From Gordonia lacunae (GTDB lineage Bacteria > Actinomycetota > Actinomycetes > Mycobacteriales > Mycobacteriaceae), in NCBI RefSeq assembly GCF_002149015.1, contig NZ_NGFO01000036.1, forward strand, positions 1 to 46,199: a DNA stretch of 46,199 nucleotides, in the 5' to 3' direction. Numbering within the stretch: position 1 is the stretch's first letter; the number at the start of each line of letters is the position of its first letter. This document shows, piece after piece, positions 26,171 to 33,851 of this stretch. The notes under the pieces were generated by a model. The model was not told the DNA's origin, ran no database searches, and worked only from the letters and a program-made list of their open reading frames with translations. Made by a program: the position numbers and the translations under genes.

Positions 26171-26184
26171 TGGAACGTGTTCTA
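26171..26184. promoter_or_regulatory. KstR-like palindrome upstream of the alcohol dehydrogenase
   Basis: TGGAACGTGTTCTA fits the TnnAACnnGTTnnA pattern reported for the TetR-type cholesterol/lipid regulator KstR in mycobacteria. It sits about 102 bp upstream of the ADH start. TACTGT at about 26145-26150 on the minus strand could be a -10. Confidence 0.5.
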
Positions 26185-26241
26185 GTGTGCGTTTCTTGGC
26201 CGCGTCGACGCCCGCAGCGGTCGGTACGGACGAGACCACGA

Positions 26242-26273
26242 CGACCTGGGCGCGAGTGCTCGCGCCCAGGTCG
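26242..26273 (-). terminator. Hairpin after the fadD5-like gene
   Basis: A perfect 15-bp inverted repeat, 26242-26256 with 26259-26273, begins 53 bp beyond the fadD5 stop on the minus strand. There is no U-tract. An actinobacterial-type terminator is likely. It lies within the 256-bp gap before the ADH gene. Confidence 0.7.
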
Positions 26274-26325
26274 GAGGGTGTCGATGTCGCCGACTGTGCA
26301 GATGGCGACGTGGAAGACGAGGACG

Positions 26326-27930
26326 TCAGTCGGACAAGCCGGCGTCCTTGCTTCCGTAGCTCTGGCGCAGCGTCGGCTTGACGACCTTTCCGCCGGCGTT
26401 GCGCGGCAACTCGTCGACGATGACGAGGTCCTTCGGGTGCTTGAACCGCGCGAGGTTCTCGTTGAGATACGGCTCGAGGTCGGCGAGGGTCAGATCGTCG
26501 ACGCCCTCGGCCAGCACGACCACGGCGACCGGCACCTCGCCCCACTTCTCATGTGCCCGACCGATGATCGCCGCCTCGGTGATGCTCGGGTGACCGAAGA
26601 GCGCGTTCTCGACCTCGGCGCAGTAGATGTTCTCGCCACCGGAGATGATCATGTCCTTGGCGCGGTCGACGACGTAGAGGAATCCCTCCTCGTCGGCGCG
26701 GACCAGGTCGCCGGAGTGGAACCAGCCACCGGCGAATGCATCGGCCGTGCCCTGCTCGTTCTGCCAGTACCCCTTCATCATGTTCGGGCCCCGGTAGACG
26801 ATCTCCCCGACCTCACCCTGCGCGACGTCGTTCCCCTCGGGGTCGACGATGCGCGCGGTCACCGCGGGGACGACCTTGCCGATGGAGCCGATCTTGCGCA
26901 GGGCGTCCTTGCCCTCGAGCACACAGGTGATCGGCGACATCTCGCTCTGCCCGAAGACGGCGACGTTCAGCGCATCGGGGAAGGTCTCGTTCATCGCGTT
27001 CAGAACCGTGTCCGACGCCGGGGCGGCACCCCAGCTGATCACCCGGAGCTTGAGGTCGCGCGGCTTGGCCTGCTGCGCGGCACAGACGGCCTGCCACTGC
27101 GCGGGCACCAGAAAGATCGAGGTGGTGCCCTCCTTCTCGATGGTGTCGAGCATGTCGTCGGGATCGAACGCGCCGAGCGGATGGATCACCGAGAGCGCAC
27201 CCATGTAGAACAGCGGCGCCATCGCGCCCAGGCCGGCGATGTGGAACATCGGCGCGACACAGGAGCCGATGTCATCGGACCGGGTCTGCAGAGCCTGTAG
27301 ACAGGTGACGGCCTGCGCCTGCATGTTCGTGTGGGTGAGCATGGCGCCCTTGGGCTTTCCGGTGGTGCCCGAGGTGTACATGATCAGCGCGACGGTCTCT
27401 TCGGGAACGTCGATCTCCTCGAGATCCGACGAGTCCTCGGCGACCAGCGCCTCGAAGTCGAGGTGGTTGTCCTTGTCCGATCCGCCGACCACGATGGTGT
27501 GCTCGATCGCGCCGGTGGACGCGGCCGCCGCGTCGGCCAGCGGCGCCAGAAGGGTCTCGGTGACGATCACCTTGGCACCGCTGTCGTTGACGAGGAAAGC
27601 GACCTCGGCCGGGCTCATCCGGATGTTCACCGGCACGGGGATCGCGCCGATCAGGTTGGCGCCGAGAACCGCTTCGACGTACTCCGAGCGGTTGAGCAGG
27701 ACGATCAGGACGCGATCACCGAACTGCACACCACGCCGGCTCAGCGCGGCGGCGAAGGCACGGCTGCGCTCGTCGAGCTCCCGCCAGGTGGTGATGTTGC
27801 CCAGAAACTTCAGCGCGGGCTCGTCCGGGGTCATGAAGGCGTGTCGGCGGATCTGGTTGTTCCAGTGGTTGCGGCGCGAGCGCAGCGGCTCGGTGGCCAG
27901 GTCGCTGAAGGTGTCGACGGTCGCGGTCAT
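26326..27930 (-). CDS. Fatty-acid CoA ligase, FadD5-like
   Basis: A 534-residue acyl-adenylate-forming enzyme that activates a fatty or other carboxylic acid with ATP and CoA. The P-loop is MYTSGTTGKPKGAMLTH. WGAAPASDTV, FGQSEMSPITC, GWFHSGDLVRADEEGFLYVVDRAKDMIISGGENIYCAEVE and the C-terminal RNAGGKVVKP with the catalytic Lys are all in order. The N-terminus (RRNHWNNQIRRHAFMTPDEPALKFLGNITTW) and centre resemble M. tuberculosis FadD5 as I recall it. ATG 27930 has GAGGAG nine bases upstream. It is 78 bp downstream of the enoyl-CoA hydratase, probably in one transcript. Confidence 0.9.
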   Translation of the reverse strand: MTATVDTFSDLATEPLRSRRNHWNNQIRRHAFMTPDEPALKFLGNITTWRELDERSRAFAAALSRRGVQFGDRVLIVLLNRSEYVEAVLGANLIGAIPVPVNIRMSPAEVAFLVNDSGAKVIVTETLLAPLADAAAASTGAIEHTIVVGGSDKDNHLDFEALVAEDSSDLEEIDVPEETVALIMYTSGTTGKPKGAMLTHTNMQAQAVTCLQALQTRSDDIGSCVAPMFHIAGLGAMAPLFYMGALSVIHPLGAFDPDDMLDTIEKEGTTSIFLVPAQWQAVCAAQQAKPRDLKLRVISWGAAPASDTVLNAMNETFPDALNVAVFGQSEMSPITCVLEGKDALRKIGSIGKVVPAVTARIVDPEGNDVAQGEVGEIVYRGPNMMKGYWQNEQGTADAFAGGWFHSGDLVRADEEGFLYVVDRAKDMIISGGENIYCAEVENALFGHPSITEAAIIGRAHEKWGEVPVAVVVLAEGVDDLTLADLEPYLNENLARFKHPKDLVIVDELPRNAGGKVVKPTLRQSYGSKDAGLSD

Positions 27931-28008
27931 ACGATCGGTCTCCTCGTTGTCATTCTGGTGATGGGGTCGGGAACGGTTGTGGCGCAAGGCGTCCGGGCGA
28001 CGCAGCAC

Positions 28009-28815
28009 TCACTTGGAGGCGCCGGCGAACGCGGTGATCGCCGCCTGGAACTCCGGGGACTGGAGCAGTTCGGTCTGGCCTTCGAGCTCTCGCTCGATGG
28101 CGGCGTCGAAACCCGCCATCGTGTGCGCGTCGAGCGCGGCCTTCGTGAGCCGCAGCGCGGCGGCGCTCTTGCCCGCCAGCTTGCGGGCCACTGTGCCGAC
28201 CACCTCGTCGAGCGCGGCGCGGTCGTCGACGACTCCGTTGACGAGCCCGGCGTCGAGAGCCTCTGCGGCACGCAGCTTCTCCCCGAGCAGCGCCAATTCG
28301 TTGGCGCGTACGCGACCGACCGCCGTGGCGAACGACATCGACGCGGCACCGTCGGGCATCAGACCGATGTTGACGAACGCGAGCAGGAAGTACGACCGCG
28401 CCGTCGTGTAGATGAGGTCGGCACCGAGTGCGAGTGACGCGCCGATCCCGGCTGCCGCGCCGTCGACGGAGGCGATCACCGGGACCGGGACCGACCGCAC
28501 GGCCCGCAGGAGAGCGGAGCCCCCGGAGATGATCTGCCGGGCCTGCTCGCGGGTGAAACCGGACGCACCACCCTCGGTCGACCTCTCGGCGAAGCCCCGG
28601 ACATCGGCACCGGCGCTGAAACTGCCGCCTGCGCCGTCGATCACGACCACGCGGACGTCGTCCCGAGTCGACCACTCCGCGAGCGTGTCCTCGATCGCCT
28701 GATGGGCCCCGCCGTCGAGGGCGTTCATCCGTTCCGGGCGGGAGATCGTCAGACGCCCGATTCCCGAATCGTCCACAGACGTCACCACTCCGCCGTGCGT
28801 GATCTCGTCGCTCAC
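28009..28815 (-). CDS. Enoyl-CoA hydratase/isomerase
   Basis: A 268-residue crotonase-fold enzyme. ISRPERMNALDGG starts the fold. GGSFSAGADVRGFAER and GAAAGIGASLALGADLIYTTARSYFLLAFVNIGLMPDGAASMSF provide the oxyanion-hole glycines. Where the main-chain catalytic Glu of true hydratases is expected, the sequence reads LMPDGA, so hydration may be weak or the reaction may be isomerisation. The GTG start at 28815 has GGGAGAGG upstream and replaces a longer open frame to 28872. It is the first gene of echA-fadD5 and is divergent from the double-TetR gene, with a palindrome between. Confidence 0.9.
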   Translation of the reverse strand: MSDEITHGGVVTSVDDSGIGRLTISRPERMNALDGGAHQAIEDTLAEWSTRDDVRVVVIDGAGGSFSAGADVRGFAERSTEGGASGFTREQARQIISGGSALLRAVRSVPVPVIASVDGAAAGIGASLALGADLIYTTARSYFLLAFVNIGLMPDGAASMSFATAVGRVRANELALLGEKLRAAEALDAGLVNGVVDDRAALDEVVGTVARKLAGKSAAALRLTKAALDAHTMAGFDAAIERELEGQTELLQSPEFQAAITAFAGASK

Positions 28816-28905
28816 TACCTCTCCCCACTCCTGCCGGTTCCGATAGACACAGCACACCCACCGCTGTGCCATCGCCTAGATTACTATCACAGTGCGACGC
28901 AGATC

Positions 28906-28919
28906 ACGAGAATTCTCGT
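28906..28919. promoter_or_regulatory. Palindromic operator between echA-fadD5 and the double-TetR gene
   Basis: ACGAGAATTCTCGT is a perfect 14-bp palindrome in the divergent promoter region. TCACGAGAAC at 28981-28990 repeats its left half. It is the expected position for autoregulation by the adjacent TetR-type protein. Binding is inferred. Confidence 0.6.
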
Positions 28920-29002
28920 TAACTTATCCGCAGCAGCCTGCCGCTTTTCCTGCGGTTTTGTCGCCGACGGTCGAAACCTGTCACGAGAACGTGGTCTCCG
29001 GT

Positions 29003-29008
29003 TAGGCT
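29003..29008 (+). promoter_or_regulatory. Candidate -10 of the double-TetR gene
   Basis: TAGGCT ends 8 bp before ATG 29017, so the transcript would start at or within two bases of the start codon and be leaderless. No ribosome-binding site is present. Confidence 0.4.
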
Positions 29009-29016
29009 GTGTCGTC

Positions 29017-30204
29017 ATGACCGCCCGCCCGCAGACGTCCCGCCCCGAAACGGGCGCCCGGCGTCGCCGTCCCGCCGATCGGCGACGCATGATCATCGAC
29101 TCCGCGGCCAAGGCGTTCAGCGACGGCGGGTACCACGCGGTACGTCTCGACGACATCGCCGAGGCGGTCGGCATCTCCACGCCTGCGCTGTACCGGCACT
29201 TCCCGAACAAATACGCACTGTTCGCCGAGACCACCGCTGAGCTCGCCACCGGTCTGCGCGGCGTCCTCGACACCGTCCCCGAGGGGACGCCGGCGGAGTT
29301 GCATGCGCTGCTCGAGGCCATCACCGCCACCTCGTTCGACAACCGGCGCCGCGGCGGGTTGTACCGCTGGGAATCGCGATACCTCGAACCGGCCGACGCC
29401 GCGATCGTCCGCGATGTCGTCGTCCACCAGCACCGGCGCGTGCGCGCGGCCGCCCGGCGGCTGCGGCCGTCACTGAGCGAGGACGACGCCAACCTCGTCG
29501 TGGCCGCGATGATCAGCGTCGCGGCGAGTCCCACGACGCACCGCGCCGCGCTGCCTCCCCGTGAGGCGACGGCTCTGATGTCCGCCGCCGCGATCGGCCT
29601 GTTCGACGTCGTCCTACCCGAACCCACCGAACCGGGGCCCCCGACGGTCACCGGCCTCGCGCCCGCGGCCAAGCGCGAGGTCATCCTGACCGAGGCGATC
29701 GAACTCTTCGCCGCCCGCGGGTTCCGCGATGTGACGATCGAGGACATCGCCCAAGCGGCCGACCTGCCGGCGTCGGGCGTGTACCGCCACTTCCCGAGCA
29801 AGGTCGCAATCCTCGAGGCATCGTTCTGGCGCGCCACCGACCGGGTCACGTCGGCGATAGCCGACGCGCTCGCCGCGTCGACGACCCCCCGGGAGGCGAT
29901 CGTCTCGATACTCGCCGCCTACATCCGGTTGAGTTCCAGCACCACGGATCTGATCGCCATCTACGAAACCGAGATCGGGCATACGACTCCGGAGGCGCGC
30001 GCGGAACTCCGCAACCAGCAGCGGATCACCGTCGACGAGTTCGCCACCTGGCTCACCCGCGACCGCGACGAGCTGTCGCTCTCCCAGGCCCGGTTCCTCG
30101 TCCATGCGGCGCTCAACGTGGTCACCGACCTGTCCCGCCAGTCCCCACCACCCTCGCCCGAGCGGATCGAGGCGCTCGCGATGCGTATTCTGCTGCCCGG
30201 CTGA
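29017..30204 (+). CDS. Transcriptional regulator with two tandem TetR modules
   Basis: At 395 residues this is twice the usual TetR length. The first DNA-binding domain is at about 22-70 (RRRMIIDSAAKAFSDGGYHAVRLDDIAEAVGISTPALYRHFPNKYALF). A second complete one is at about 220-268 (KREVILTEAIELFAARGFRDVTIEDIAQAADLPASGVYRHFPSKVAILE). Each is followed by its own helical domain. A fused dimer-like regulator could bind an asymmetric operator or two ligands. It is divergent from the enoyl-CoA hydratase and fatty-acid ligase genes, its most likely targets. ATG 29017 is preceded by a -10-like TAGGCT. The ligand is unknown; an acyl-CoA is a reasonable guess. Confidence 0.92.
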   Translation: MTARPQTSRPETGARRRRPADRRRMIIDSAAKAFSDGGYHAVRLDDIAEAVGISTPALYRHFPNKYALFAETTAELATGLRGVLDTVPEGTPAELHALLEAITATSFDNRRRGGLYRWESRYLEPADAAIVRDVVVHQHRRVRAAARRLRPSLSEDDANLVVAAMISVAASPTTHRAALPPREATALMSAAAIGLFDVVLPEPTEPGPPTVTGLAPAAKREVILTEAIELFAARGFRDVTIEDIAQAADLPASGVYRHFPSKVAILEASFWRATDRVTSAIADALAASTTPREAIVSILAAYIRLSSSTTDLIAIYETEIGHTTPEARAELRNQQRITVDEFATWLTRDRDELSLSQARFLVHAALNVVTDLSRQSPPPSPERIEALAMRILLPG

Positions 30205-30264
30205 GCAATCGATCGCGGGCACGCTCGCGACTCCGGTCCTTGAGCCGAACGAAGCGACACCATT

Positions 30265-30489
30265 GCTCCCTGGGGAGCGTCCGGAGCGTCCGGAGGGCGC
30301 GTCACTCCCCGCTCCCTGAGGAGCGTCCAGAGCGTGCGGAGGGCGCGTCACTCCCCGCTCCCTGAGGAGCGTCCAGAGCGTGCGGAGGGCGCGTCACTCC
30401 CCGCTCCCTGAGGAGCGTCCGGAGCTTGCGGAGGGCGCGTCACTCCCCGCTCCCTGAGGAGCGTCCGGAGCTTGCGGACGGCGCGTCAC
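30265..30489. repeat. Tandem array, 46-bp period, five copies
   Basis: Copies begin with GCTCCCT at 30265, 30311, 30357, 30403 and 30449. Each contains GCTCCCTGAGGAGC-type dyad symmetry and ends GCGCGTCAC. The copies differ by a few substitutions and there are no spacers. The array lies in the convergent gap after the TetR gene. Confidence 0.95.
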
Positions 30490-30528
30490 GAAGGGTCCGG
30501 CGACCGAGGTTGCGAAACCCTTCGTGAC
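30485..30528. repeat. Central inverted repeat joining the two arrays
   Basis: GTCACGAAGGGT (30485-30496) pairs with ACCCTTCGTGAC (30517-30528) across a 20-nt loop. It is the hinge between the left and right arrays, which face each other. Confidence 0.9.
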
Positions 30529-30540
30529 GCTCGCGAGCTC

Positions 30541-30745
30541 GCTCCTCAGGGAGCAGAGAATGACGCTCGCAAAGCTCGCTCCCCAGGGAGCAGAAAATGA
30601 CACTCGCAAAGCTCGCTCCCCAGGGAGCAGAAAATGACACTCGCAAAGCTCGCTCCCCAGGGAGCAGAAAATGACACTCGCAAAGCTCGCTCCCCAGGGA
30701 GCAGAAAATGACACTCGCAAAGCTCGCTCCTCAGGGATCGGGGGT
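30541..30745. repeat. Tandem array, 37-bp period, five full copies and one partial
   Basis: Copies begin at 30541, 30578, 30615, 30652, 30689 and 30726 (last one cut short). The middle four are nearly identical. Read on the minus strand each begins with TGCTCCCTGGGGAGC-type symmetry and resembles the left array's unit, so this is a related repeat in the opposite orientation. It ends at the stop of the Mce-associated gene. Confidence 0.95.
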
Positions 30746-31656
30746 CACAGCACGGCGAAATCGTCCATCAGCCACCGGCCGTCCTGCTCGACGAGTGTGA
30801 CCTTGACCCGCGACTGGTACGGAAATCCGTCGGGGAACTCCTGGGCGGTCTGCGGGGATTTCAGGGTCTGGTCCAGCGTCACCAGCACCACGGCCTTGCC
30901 GTTGTCGATGGACATGATGCCCGCGTTGTCGGCCTGCGCCGTCGACACCGATTCGGCCGCAGTGGAACCGCGTCGGGCGTCTTGTGAGGACTCGATGTAC
31001 GTCTGGGTGAAGGCTGGCGTCGAGATCTCTCGGATCCGCCGATCGAGGTCGGCGTAGTCGGCGCTGTTGTAGGTGGAGATCTCGGCCGCGTACCGCCGCG
31101 CGGTCTCGAGCACCGATGTGGTGGCGCCGGCTGACGCGCTCGTCCCGGCCCGCTCGTCGGCGTCGACATAGGCCACCGCGAGCACTGCGGTCGACACCGC
31201 GAAGGCGACGACCGCCACGATCAGCGCGATCACGGCCCAGGGACGGGAGCCGACCGTCGACGTCCATCCGGTCCAGCGGGAGCCGCCTCGACCGGCCGCG
31301 GCGGGATCGATCTTGCGTGGCGTCCGGTCTGCGTCGGCGACGGGCTCGACGGACGGCGCAGCCGCGTCCGGGCTCGTGACCTCCGGGTCCGCGAGATCGG
31401 GCCCGGTGGAGTCGGAACCCGTTGTGCCACCCTTACGCTCGGCTTTGCGTGCCGCTTTGGCCTCGGCCTCGGCTCGGTACTTGTCGCGGTTGCTGCGGTT
31501 GGCCTCGAGGAACTCGTTGCCGTCGAGGGGGGTCACCTGTTCGCCGCTCGGCGACGTCGCCTGCCGCGGTCGGGAGTCGACGGGCTGATCGGACTCGACG
31601 CCGGATGGGCTGGACCCGGGGTCGGGCTGATCGGACGTGGAACGCGACTTCGGCAT
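30745..31656 (-). CDS. Mce-associated-type membrane protein
   Basis: A 303-residue protein. A long charged, Ser/Pro-rich cytoplasmic part (1-138) includes an Arg/Lys/Ala helix (ANRSNRDKYRAEAEAKAARKAERK). One membrane helix lies at about 139-163 (AVIALIVAVVAFAVSTAVLAVAYV). The extracytoplasmic domain (LETARRYAAEISTYNSADYADLDRRIREISTPAFTQTYIESS, then VVLVTLDQTLKSPQTAQ and VKVTLVEQDGRWLMDDF) matches the NTF2-like Mam domain that accompanies Mce lipid transporters. No mce genes are in the window, so it may serve a system elsewhere (an orphan). The stop abuts the repeat array. Confidence 0.82.
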   Translation of the reverse strand: MPKSRSTSDQPDPGSSPSGVESDQPVDSRPRQATSPSGEQVTPLDGNEFLEANRSNRDKYRAEAEAKAARKAERKGGTTGSDSTGPDLADPEVTSPDAAAPSVEPVADADRTPRKIDPAAAGRGGSRWTGWTSTVGSRPWAVIALIVAVVAFAVSTAVLAVAYVDADERAGTSASAGATTSVLETARRYAAEISTYNSADYADLDRRIREISTPAFTQTYIESSQDARRGSTAAESVSTAQADNAGIMSIDNGKAVVLVTLDQTLKSPQTAQEFPDGFPYQSRVKVTLVEQDGRWLMDDFAVL

Positions 31657-31718
31657 GCGTTCAATGTAGCGAGACGTCCGGGGCCGGTTCGTCTCGCTGC
31701 CGGATCAGCGGCCCTCGG

Positions 31719-32144
31719 TCACAGGCTGCCGAGGTCCAGCGAGACCCACTGCCTGGGCTCGAGAAACAGTTTCGTCTGCGGACCGTGGTCCTTCTCGGCC
31801 ATCTCCACGTAGGGTTCGACCGCTTGGGGCGGAAGATAGCGCGCCGCCATTTCCTGCAGGTCGGCGCGAGTGCCGGCGACCAGGTCGACCGCATCCCCCG
31901 ACACGGCCACGTACATCAGCCGCGGCGACACCTCGTCGACCATGAGCGTGAACCGCCCGGCGGCCCGGATGAGCTGCAGTTTGCGCGACTCGGTTCCGGT
32001 GAGCAGCCAGGGACGTCCACCCGGCTCGTAGTGGTACCAGATCGGGACGGTCAGGGGCGCCCGGCCGGGCTCGGCCTCCACCGACAGCGCCGCGACGTGA
32101 GGTTCGGACAGAAACGCTTCTCGTTCGGATTTCGTGAGTGCCAT
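31719..32144 (-). CDS. Pyridoxamine 5'-phosphate oxidase-fold protein
   Basis: A 141-residue split-barrel flavin-binding protein: EREAFLSEPHVAALSVEAEPGRAPLTVPIWYHYEPGGRPWLLTGTESRKLQLIRAAGRFTLMVDE, then YVAVSGDAVDL. This PPOX-class pattern includes FMN- and F420-dependent reductases in mycolic-acid bacteria; which cofactor is used cannot be read here. ATG 32144. It sits between the Mce-associated gene and the isocitrate-lyase-like gene on the same strand, with gaps of about 60 bp on each side. Its substrate is unknown. Confidence 0.85.
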   Translation of the reverse strand: MALTKSEREAFLSEPHVAALSVEAEPGRAPLTVPIWYHYEPGGRPWLLTGTESRKLQLIRAAGRFTLMVDEVSPRLMYVAVSGDAVDLVAGTRADLQEMAARYLPPQAVEPYVEMAEKDHGPQTKLFLEPRQWVSLDLGSL

Positions 32145-32210
32145 GCGCCGACGGTAGTCCGCACCACCGACATCCCGTCCGGGTTCGACGACCCGGACGG
32201 AATGCTCCGG

Positions 32211-32963
32211 CTACTTCCAGGGCTCGAGGACCTCGGCGGCGCGTTCGGCGAGCACCATCTGGAAGATCGGACCGAAACTGACCCGGGCGACGCCGAGTTC
32301 GGCGAAAGCCGACTTCGAGTTCTTGGTCGGATGGCCGATCGCATTGACCGGCAACGGCAGCTCCGCGGTGAGTCTCTTCTGCGTGGCGTCGTCGTGGAAA
32401 CCGACCGGGTACAGCACGTCCGCACCGGCTTGGGCGGCGAGCTTCAGCCGCTGGATGGCGCGGTCGACGCGGTCGGATTCGTCCCCGATCTGCTTCACGA
32501 AGAGATCGGTGCGCGCGTTGATCACCACGTGCACGTCGGTGGCGTCGGACGCCGCCCGCAGAGCGCCGACGAAGTCGGCGTGCTCCTGGGCCTCGCGAAG
32601 ACGCCCGCCCTCGCTGTGCACCGTGTCCTCGATGTTCAGGCCGACGGCGCCCGCGGCGATCAGTCCCTCGATGAGCGCCTTCGGGTCTTCTCCGTACCCG
32701 GATTCGATGTCGACGGAGATCGGGACATCGACGGCCGCGGTGATCTGCCGGATGCGGGTGGTCAGTTCGTCGAACGTGATGCCCTCGTTGTCGGGCTTGC
32801 CGATGGAATCCGACACGGGATGACTGCCGACCGTGAGCGCCGTGAATCCCGCGGAGACGGCGAGGTTCGCCGACCAGGCATCCCACACGGTGGGCAGGAT
32901 GACCGGATTCCCGGGCTGGTGGAGTTCGAGCAGAGTCGTGGCCTTGCTGGAGAGTTCCGTCAT
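32211..32963 (-). CDS. Isocitrate lyase / PEP mutase superfamily protein
   Basis: A 250-residue TIM-barrel protein. LPTVWDAWSANLAVSAGFTALTVGSHPVSDSIG opens the barrel. Metal-binding residues lie in ISVDIESGYGED and GLNIEDTVHSEGG, and VINARTDLF is also conserved. The length suits the short PEP-mutase/2-methylisocitrate-lyase-like group rather than true isocitrate lyase; it probably cleaves or forms a C-C or C-P bond of a small 2-oxo acid. The KKCGH catalytic loop of isocitrate lyases is not seen. ATG 32963 was chosen because AGGGA lies just upstream; the frame extends to 33089 without support. Confidence 0.85.
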   Translation of the reverse strand: MTELSSKATTLLELHQPGNPVILPTVWDAWSANLAVSAGFTALTVGSHPVSDSIGKPDNEGITFDELTTRIRQITAAVDVPISVDIESGYGEDPKALIEGLIAAGAVGLNIEDTVHSEGGRLREAQEHADFVGALRAASDATDVHVVINARTDLFVKQIGDESDRVDRAIQRLKLAAQAGADVLYPVGFHDDATQKRLTAELPLPVNAIGHPTKNSKSAFAELGVARVSFGPIFQMVLAERAAEVLEPWK

Positions 32964-33008
32964 GGTCCCTACAACTACGCCGATCGGCGACCGCATTCCA
33001 CCGCCCCC

Positions 33009-33061
33009 GCGATCCGGTTGTCTTCGGTCCCGGATTCCGGGACAAACCGCAGCCGGATCGC
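33009..33061. repeat. Nested hairpin element, related to 294-330
   Basis: GCGATCCGG (33009-33017) pairs with CCGGATCGC (33053-33061). Inside, GTCCCGG-ATT-CCGGGAC (33027-33043) is a tight hairpin. GTCCCGG, CCGGGACAAACCGCA and CCGGA are shared with the copy at the left of the window. Confidence 0.7.
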
Positions 33062-33081
33062 GGTGAGTGACCGACGACCCG

Positions 33082-33729
33082 CTAGTCACGCCAGAACAGG
33101 TGGTGCGTGACCCCGCTGGAGCTGGGGACCGTCTCGTGGTGGTACCGGTCCTCGAGTTCCTCGGGCGACTCCCAGAGTGTGAGCCCGGCGCCGATCGTGA
33201 CGGGCGCGACGGCGATGTGCAGGGTGTCGAGGAGGCCGGCGTCGAGGAACTCCCGCACGGTGCTCACGCCGCCGCCGACACGTACGTCCTTGCCGTCGGC
33301 CGCGGCCTTCGCCTGCTGAGCGGCCTCGGCCGGCGTCGCATCGAGAAAGTGGAACGTGGTGTCGCTCAGCGTGAACGACGGTCGCACATGGTGCGTCAGC
33401 ACGAAGACAGGTGTGTGAAAGGGGGGCTCGTCACCCCACCAACCCTGCCACTCGTGGTCGGTCCACGGGCCGCGTTGATAACCGAACTTGTTGCGGCCCA
33501 TGATCTCCGCACCGATGTTGTGGGCGAAGTCGCGAGTGAAGTAGTCGTCGAGGCCGCGGGTGCCACCCGGGTCGGTCCGGTTGGGCCAACCGGCGGTGGC
33601 ACCCGCCCACGACATCAGTTCCCACGGTTCGACGCGGTCACCGAAGGGCCGCTCGAACGTCTGGTTCTCCCCCGCCCCCACCCCGTCCTGCGAGATGGAG
33701 AAGTTCTGGACTCTGAGTAGCTGCGGCAT
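33082..33729 (-). CDS. Dihydrofolate reductase-like (RibD C-terminal fold) protein
   Basis: A 215-residue protein starting MPQLLRVQNFSISQDGVGAG, with AEIMGRNKFGYQRGPW, HTPVFVLTHHVRPSF and VGGGVSTVREFLDAGLLDTLHIAVAPVTIGAGLTLW. This is the RibD_C/DHFR-fold pattern of NADPH-binding reductases. True DHFR would show different active-site residues; these YyaP/YwjB-type proteins have unknown substrates. ATG 33729. It is one of two such proteins in the window (the other is at 37489). It is followed on the minus strand by the hairpin element. Confidence 0.87.
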   Translation of the reverse strand: MPQLLRVQNFSISQDGVGAGENQTFERPFGDRVEPWELMSWAGATAGWPNRTDPGGTRGLDDYFTRDFAHNIGAEIMGRNKFGYQRGPWTDHEWQGWWGDEPPFHTPVFVLTHHVRPSFTLSDTTFHFLDATPAEAAQQAKAAADGKDVRVGGGVSTVREFLDAGLLDTLHIAVAPVTIGAGLTLWESPEELEDRYHHETVPSSSGVTHHLFWRD

Positions 33730-33851
33730 GGCTTTCCGTTCCCGTCATCTGTCGGCACGAGCAATCTATGCGGACTGACCCGGTGGCGCCGGAAAACTCA
33801 TCGTTGCGACCCAGGCCGGAACACCTCAGCCGCCGGTCCTGCGCCGGCGGT

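Noticed and set aside
30394..30720. Open frame across the repeat array on the minus strand
   Set aside because: Its repeats (SFSAPWGAS...) only translate the tandem DNA units; there is no start site and no family.
30265..30745. Possible CRISPR array
   Set aside because: Units are contiguous with no unique spacers, the periods are 46 and 37 bp, and no cas genes are present.
30745..31656. Member of an mce operon
   Set aside because: The protein resembles Mce-associated proteins, but no yrbE or mce genes lie in the window.
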